Source: Deltaproteobacteria bacterium
GTDB taxonomy: Bacteria > Myxococcota > Kuafuiibacteriia > Kuafuiibacteriales > Kuafuiibacteriaceae
Direction: 5' to 3'
DNA: 64,000 nt
NCBI GenBank assembly: GCA_016713425.1
Contig: JADJPE010000005.1
Coordinates: forward strand, 2,914,001-2,978,000
Shown: piece by piece, positions 60,602-64,000 of the stretch
Layout of the letters: each line of letters begins with the position of its first letter
Position numbering within the stretch: position 1 is the stretch's first letter
Notes under the pieces: generated by a model
The model's input: only the letters and a program-made list of their open reading frames with translations
What the model was told of the DNA's origin: nothing
Database searches by the model: none
Made by a program: the position numbers and the translations under genes

Positions 60602-62179
60602 ATGGCTATGGATGGGAGTCCGCTGACGCCTGAAGTTGTGATCGACGAGGCGCGCCTCGTCTTGCGCACGCTACTTCGCAAGGACCTATTTGGAGAGCGC
60701 ATCCGGCTGAAGGAGGTTGACGAGGCGATCGCAAAATCGCTGTCGATTCCTTTCTCGGACTACTGCGGATTCCTGAACAAGCAGGGCTACGTGCGCGTCG
60801 ACCAACTCGCCGGCTTGATCGAGATGACGGCCGGCGGGACGAGCATCGCGCAAGGGGGAGAAGACCCCGAGTTCAACGCGCGGTTGGCACGACATTTCTC
60901 CCGCGAACTCACGACGGGCGTGTCGAGTCGACCGGCCCGCCCCGATTCCCATTCGGGGTCTGATCTCTCCAGGACCGGGCGTACAAATTTGTCGAGCCTG
61001 CCGGCGGCGGTCGGAGGGCAAGACCGGGACCGGCCGATGTTGATCATGGACGACGTCATCGACCGCCGCTATCGGCGTGAAGAGCTCATTGGAACCGGAA
61101 CTTTGGGGACTGTGAATTGTGCCCGGCATCTTGCGCTCGGTTGTCCGGTTGCCCTGAAGGAGATTCGGTCGGTCTTTCAGTTTGCGAGTTATCTGAGGCG
61201 CGACGAGATCGTTCAACGGTTGCGCGCCACCGTCGAAGCTCATGCGCGTCTCAGCCATCCGGGGATCGTATCGTTCATCGATCAGAATGTGGATCGTGAG
61301 CACCCGTACTTCGTAATGACGCTTGCTCGAGGCGGAAATCTCCGTGCTCGGCTGCAAGCCGAGGAAGGTCAGCGCCTCGCGGTGCCGAATGCCGTGCGGG
61401 TGCTGCTTCAACTCACGTACGCGCTCGAGTATGCGCATGCGCAAGGCGTCTTGCATCTCGGCCTCAAACCCGAGAACGTGCTTTTCGATGCCCAAGGCAA
61501 CGCGATGCTCGCTGACTTCGGGATGTCCTCGATCACGGAGAGACGTGATGGTGATGACCAGACGCCGGTTTTGGTCGGTGGCGGGGCGGTCGGCTATATG
61601 GCGCCCGAGCGTCTCCAGCCTCCTCGGTTGCCGGGTATGCCGGCGGCCCTATCGACGGCTTCGCCGGCGGTCGACATTTATGCGCTCGGTGTCCTTTTCT
61701 ACGAGATGGTGACCGGTCGCCTCCCTGGTCGCCGCTCGCCCTTGCCTTCGGAGGCGCAGCCCGAGATTCCGCGTGGCTTCGATGATGTTTTCGATCGCAT
61801 GACGCGTGACGAGCTGACCGAGCGATACGCCTCGATGTCCGATGTCTTGGACGGGATTTATCGCGCTTTCCCGGCTGACGATGTTTTTCAGCCCCGGACG
61901 ATTCTTCTGTGGTCTTCCGACCCGCGGCCGCCGGCCCTCCCGTTGGCGCCGGCGCTCGAGTCGACGGCCGGGGGGACAAAGGCCGGGTCTGACGATGGCT
62001 CCGGCGGCCGGTCTGGGGACCGATCCAAGACGGAGATCGTGTCTGTGACCGACGCGAGGCTCAGACCGAAGACAGAGGCCGTCAAGTCCGGCGCGGGGCC
62101 GGTCCGGTCCGATGATACCAAGGCGGATACAGAGCGTCCGAAGCGTCGTCCGCCACCCCCGCCCCCGGTACGGAAGTGA
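60602..62179 (+). CDS. Kinase-fold protein lacking the catalytic Asp (likely pseudokinase)
   Basis: A 525-residue protein from ATG 60602. An N-terminal helical region (residues 1-120) of unknown kind precedes a kinase fold: glycine loop IGTGTLGTV, K186 in VALKEI, then HLGLKPEN where G287 replaces the catalytic Asp, but DFG at 305-307 and MAPERLQP are kept. So ATP binding is likely but phosphotransfer is unlikely. A Ser/Thr/Asp-rich tail follows, ending in a Pro-rich basic segment. It overlaps the next gene by 4 bp. Partner kinase or scaffold role with the two downstream genes is inferred. Confidence 0.85.
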   Translation: MAMDGSPLTPEVVIDEARLVLRTLLRKDLFGERIRLKEVDEAIAKSLSIPFSDYCGFLNKQGYVRVDQLAGLIEMTAGGTSIAQGGEDPEFNARLARHFSRELTTGVSSRPARPDSHSGSDLSRTGRTNLSSLPAAVGGQDRDRPMLIMDDVIDRRYRREELIGTGTLGTVNCARHLALGCPVALKEIRSVFQFASYLRRDEIVQRLRATVEAHARLSHPGIVSFIDQNVDREHPYFVMTLARGGNLRARLQAEEGQRLAVPNAVRVLLQLTYALEYAHAQGVLHLGLKPENVLFDAQGNAMLADFGMSSITERRDGDDQTPVLVGGGAVGYMAPERLQPPRLPGMPAALSTASPAVDIYALGVLFYEMVTGRLPGRRSPLPSEAQPEIPRGFDDVFDRMTRDELTERYASMSDVLDGIYRAFPADDVFQPRTILLWSSDPRPPALPLAPALESTAGGTKAGSDDGSGGRSGDRSKTEIVSVTDARLRPKTEAVKSGAGPVRSDDTKADTERPKRRPPPPPPVRK

Positions 62180-62853
62180 GCATCGTGGCAAGCGAGCGTT
62201 CGCGCGCGCTGGGCGAAGTGCTTGGCCGCCTCTGTACCGAGCGCCCATCCGCCGGCACGCTGCGGCGGCGCGAAGCTTCGGATCCGCATCCGCATTCGCA
62301 TCCGCACCAGCATCCGCACCAGCATCCGCATCAGCATCCGCATCAGCATCAGCCGCAACGGTTGTTGTCTGCGTCGGTGGACGCGGATGGCTCCGGGGCC
62401 GAACGGGCGGCGATCGAATTCAGCCCCTGGGTGCCGTCCGGCGCCCGATCGTATCCGGCGCTTCGAGCCCTCTGTTTGGCGTTTGGCGGTAACCGAGAGG
62501 CAAAACGAGATCGACCGCCTCCGGTACCCGGGACGTTCTTCCCGGTGCCTCGTCGACCGATCCGTTCGCCCGAGCCGGCCGCAGATCTCGACGGTCTGTT
62601 GAGCCTCATGGCTGAAGGTCTGCTGCTTGGCGACGACGGCGAGGGCAATACCCAGATACGCGTGACGCTCAAGGACGAGTTCTTCGCCGGGACTGAGCTC
62701 TGGATTCGGGTTGGCGCGGGACGGATTTCGGCCACGTTGCACCCGCCCGACCGAGAAACCTATTTCCTGTTGAATGGACAGATCGAAGGACTCCGGGCCC
62801 GACTGATCGCCCGCGGGCTCAGGGTGGAAGAGCTGTCGGTGGCGCATCCGTGA
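62176..62853 (+). CDS. His-rich protein with SctP/FliK-like C-terminal domain
   Basis: A 225-residue protein from GTG 62176, coupled to the kinase-like gene by a 4-bp overlap. Residues 38-58 are an alternating His/Pro/Gln repeat. The C-terminus (about 155-222) reads VTLKDEFFAGTELWIRVGAG, then ATLHPPD, a helix (LNGQIEGLRARLIARGLRVE) and ELSV, the order seen in the substrate-switch domains of SctP/HpaP and FliK. That would suggest a secretion needle-length or specificity regulator, but the match is by eye and the usual core genes are absent here. No signal peptide. Confidence 0.55.
   Translation: MSIVASERSRALGEVLGRLCTERPSAGTLRRREASDPHPHSHPHQHPHQHPHQHPHQHQPQRLLSASVDADGSGAERAAIEFSPWVPSGARSYPALRALCLAFGGNREAKRDRPPPVPGTFFPVPRRPIRSPEPAADLDGLLSLMAEGLLLGDDGEGNTQIRVTLKDEFFAGTELWIRVGAGRISATLHPPDRETYFLLNGQIEGLRARLIARGLRVEELSVAHP
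62287..62352. repeat. 12-bp repeat coding the His-rich run
   Basis: Five or so copies of catccgcaccag-like sequence in frame, giving His-Pro-His-Gln steps. Confidence 0.9.
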
Positions 62854-63854
62854 GGTCGAACGCGGGGGCGCGCGGGCAGGACCCGTCGCCGCGCAGCGGA
62901 TCGTCGATCTGGCCCGTTTACGTCGTCGTCGCGCTGGCAGCATTTCTTACGGTTCTGCTGGCCGCAGTATCGATGTTGGTCGTTCTCTCGGCCGGGAGCC
63001 TGCTGGGCGCCTCGGCGGGGCTTTCGGATGAGGCTTTGAAGCAGCTTTCGAATCGCCTGCGGGAGGAGGCCTCCACGGGGCTTTTCGGATTGGTTGCGGG
63101 CGGCGGCAGTACCTTCCTCGTGCTTGGGCTCCTATCGGTCGTCGCCTCTCGGTCTTGGTCTTGGTCGTGGCGAAGGCCGGTTGCGGCTGAACGTTCGAAG
63201 CACATCGACTGGCTCCGAGCCGACGTGTTCTCTTTGGTGGATCTGGGCCTCACGACGCTTGGGTTTCTCGGCTTGGGTCTCGTGATCGACGAGGTGGTGG
63301 GGACGTTTGCGCTGGATCGATCGGGTTCCTTGTCGGCCTTCAACGAGATCGTCGGGTCGGTCCATGGCGTGGATCGCGCGCTCTTGGCGTTGTTCTTGGG
63401 ATTGGGCGCAGGGGTTGGGGAAGAGATGTTCTTCCGTGGCTACGTTCTCAACCGCATCTGGTTGGCACGCGGCCGTGCGCACGCGCTCTTGGCGAGCAGC
63501 CTGCTGTTCGGCGTCTTTCATGCTGACCTCGTTCATTCGACGCTTGCGACGATCATGGGGTTCTATCTTGGGATGTGCTTCATCTATTCAAAATCGCTTC
63601 CTGCGACGGTGGCCGCGCATGCCCTCAACAACATGTTGGTCGTCAGCCTCTTTGACGTCCACCTCCACCTTGGCCCTCGCTATGACTTTGGGGCGGGTGA
63701 GGGGTCGGGGCTCAGCCTATGGAGCGTCGTCGGTGCTGCGACCGCGACGGTTTGCCTTGTGGCGCTTGCTCGTCGCCATCGAGATGAAGGTACGACCGTG
63801 GCCTGCGCGCACGAAGTCGACGCCATCGACGCGGGATCGCCTCGCGACGCGTAG
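62850..63854 (+). CDS. CPBP family intramembrane metalloprotease
   Basis: A 334-residue membrane protein from GTG 62850, overlapping the previous stop by 4 bp. The active site has E191-E192 and R196 in GEEMFFRGYVLN, then HADLVHS and HALNNML, the three metal-binding motifs of CAAX/CPBP (Abi) proteases. About eight helices. An N-terminal pair of helices extends the usual family length. Family members cleave membrane proteins; in bacteria some process bacteriocins or act in signalling. Its tight coupling to a kinase-like protein and a secretion-like protein points to a regulated function. The C-terminal end is acidic. Confidence 0.88.
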   Translation: MRSNAGARGQDPSPRSGSSIWPVYVVVALAAFLTVLLAAVSMLVVLSAGSLLGASAGLSDEALKQLSNRLREEASTGLFGLVAGGGSTFLVLGLLSVVASRSWSWSWRRPVAAERSKHIDWLRADVFSLVDLGLTTLGFLGLGLVIDEVVGTFALDRSGSLSAFNEIVGSVHGVDRALLALFLGLGAGVGEEMFFRGYVLNRIWLARGRAHALLASSLLFGVFHADLVHSTLATIMGFYLGMCFIYSKSLPATVAAHALNNMLVVSLFDVHLHLGPRYDFGAGEGSGLSLWSVVGAATATVCLVALARRHRDEGTTVACAHEVDAIDAGSPRDA

Positions 63855-63900
63855 CCTCGCGACGCGTCGTACGTAGCCGGATCGCCCTCGACGTCGGCGG

Positions 63901-64000
63901 CTAGCTGGCCGCCAGCGAAGTCATCGCGGCGCGTGCTGAGTCGAGCGTTCGATCAACATCGTCCGTGGTGTGGGCGAGTGAGACGAAGTTGGCTTCGTAG
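63901..64000 (-). CDS. hemL: Probable glutamate-1-semialdehyde aminotransferase, C-terminus only
   Basis: The last 32 codons of a minus-strand gene that continues past the window. The end reads YEANFVSLAHTTDDVDRTLD, then ARAAMTSLAAS and stop. The sequence FVSLAHT(x)xDxDxT followed by an Ala-rich helix matches the C-terminus of HemL, the PLP enzyme that makes 5-aminolevulinate for haem. The call rests on a short stretch, so it is provisional. Confidence 0.7.
   Translation of the reverse strand, partial: YEANFVSLAHTTDDVDRTLDSARAAMTSLAAS

Overview
The window is high-GC bacterial DNA and reads as a piece of a Myxococcota (former Deltaproteobacteria) chromosome. The evidence is the number of Ser/Thr protein kinases and kinase-like proteins, some carrying PEGA or DUF4388-type domains; many lipoproteins with Asp/Ala/Gly/Ser-rich linkers behind the lipobox; MopE-like Cys/Asp metal-binding repeats; a C-terminal tail of the MYXO-CTERM (myxosortase) kind; and a PilY1-like pilus protein. 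Genes are dense on both strands, several neighbours overlap by 4 bp, and GTG/TTG starts are common. In-frame minisatellites recur in coding sequence, and similar arrays fill several gene-free gaps. One tRNA gene, tRNA-Val(CAC), is present. I see no rRNA, CRISPR array, integrase, transposase or prophage.

Layout. 0-13 kb: the C-terminus of a PEGA protein; a GT1-like glycosyltransferase; an acyltransferase; haem O synthase (CyoE/CtaB); a VWA protein; a beta-propeller lipoprotein with a CxxCH motif; a large PEGA pseudokinase; a DUF420 membrane protein; and a hexapeptide-repeat protein. 13-24.4 kb: a CASTOR/POLLUX-type channel; an orphan Dam-type methylase; a kinase, pseudokinase, MFS transporter and frataxin (CyaY) operon; a TauE exporter with a persulfide dioxygenase-rhodanese fusion; and acetylglutamate kinase. 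24.4-35.6 kb: a gap with a 34-bp inverted repeat and a 14-bp tandem array; a c-type cytochrome lipoprotein; alanine racemase; a decayed kinase-PEGA pseudogene; a TEX30/KANL3-type hydrolase coupled to a long Lhr helicase; and a two-gene unit whose larger product has a peptidoglycan-binding domain but no signal peptide.

36-41 kb holds a PilX-like protein, a PilY1-like protein and a PEGA membrane protein. 41-59.3 kb is a surface and lipoprotein island: a seven-blade propeller, a collagen-like dihaem cytochrome, a clan-A-like glycoside hydrolase, a GH13 amylase-family enzyme, two half-size TauE proteins, a coupled pair of surface propeller proteins, and a beta-helix lipoprotein. 59.3-64 kb holds a CbpA-type DnaJ and a tightly overlapping trio: a kinase-like protein lacking its catalytic Asp, a His-rich protein whose C-terminus looks like SctP/FliK-type secretion proteins, and a CPBP membrane protease. 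The window ends in the C-terminus of a probable HemL.

The strongest candidates for undescribed biology are the pseudokinase/SctP-like/CPBP trio (60.6-63.9 kb), the collagen-cytochrome lipoprotein (44.9-46.5 kb), the PEGA pseudokinase with its acidic minisatellite (9.2-11.7 kb), the leaderless peptidoglycan-binding protein and its partner (33.5-35.5 kb), and the split TauE pair (51.4-52.2 kb). Functions were assigned by reading motifs; no database search was run.
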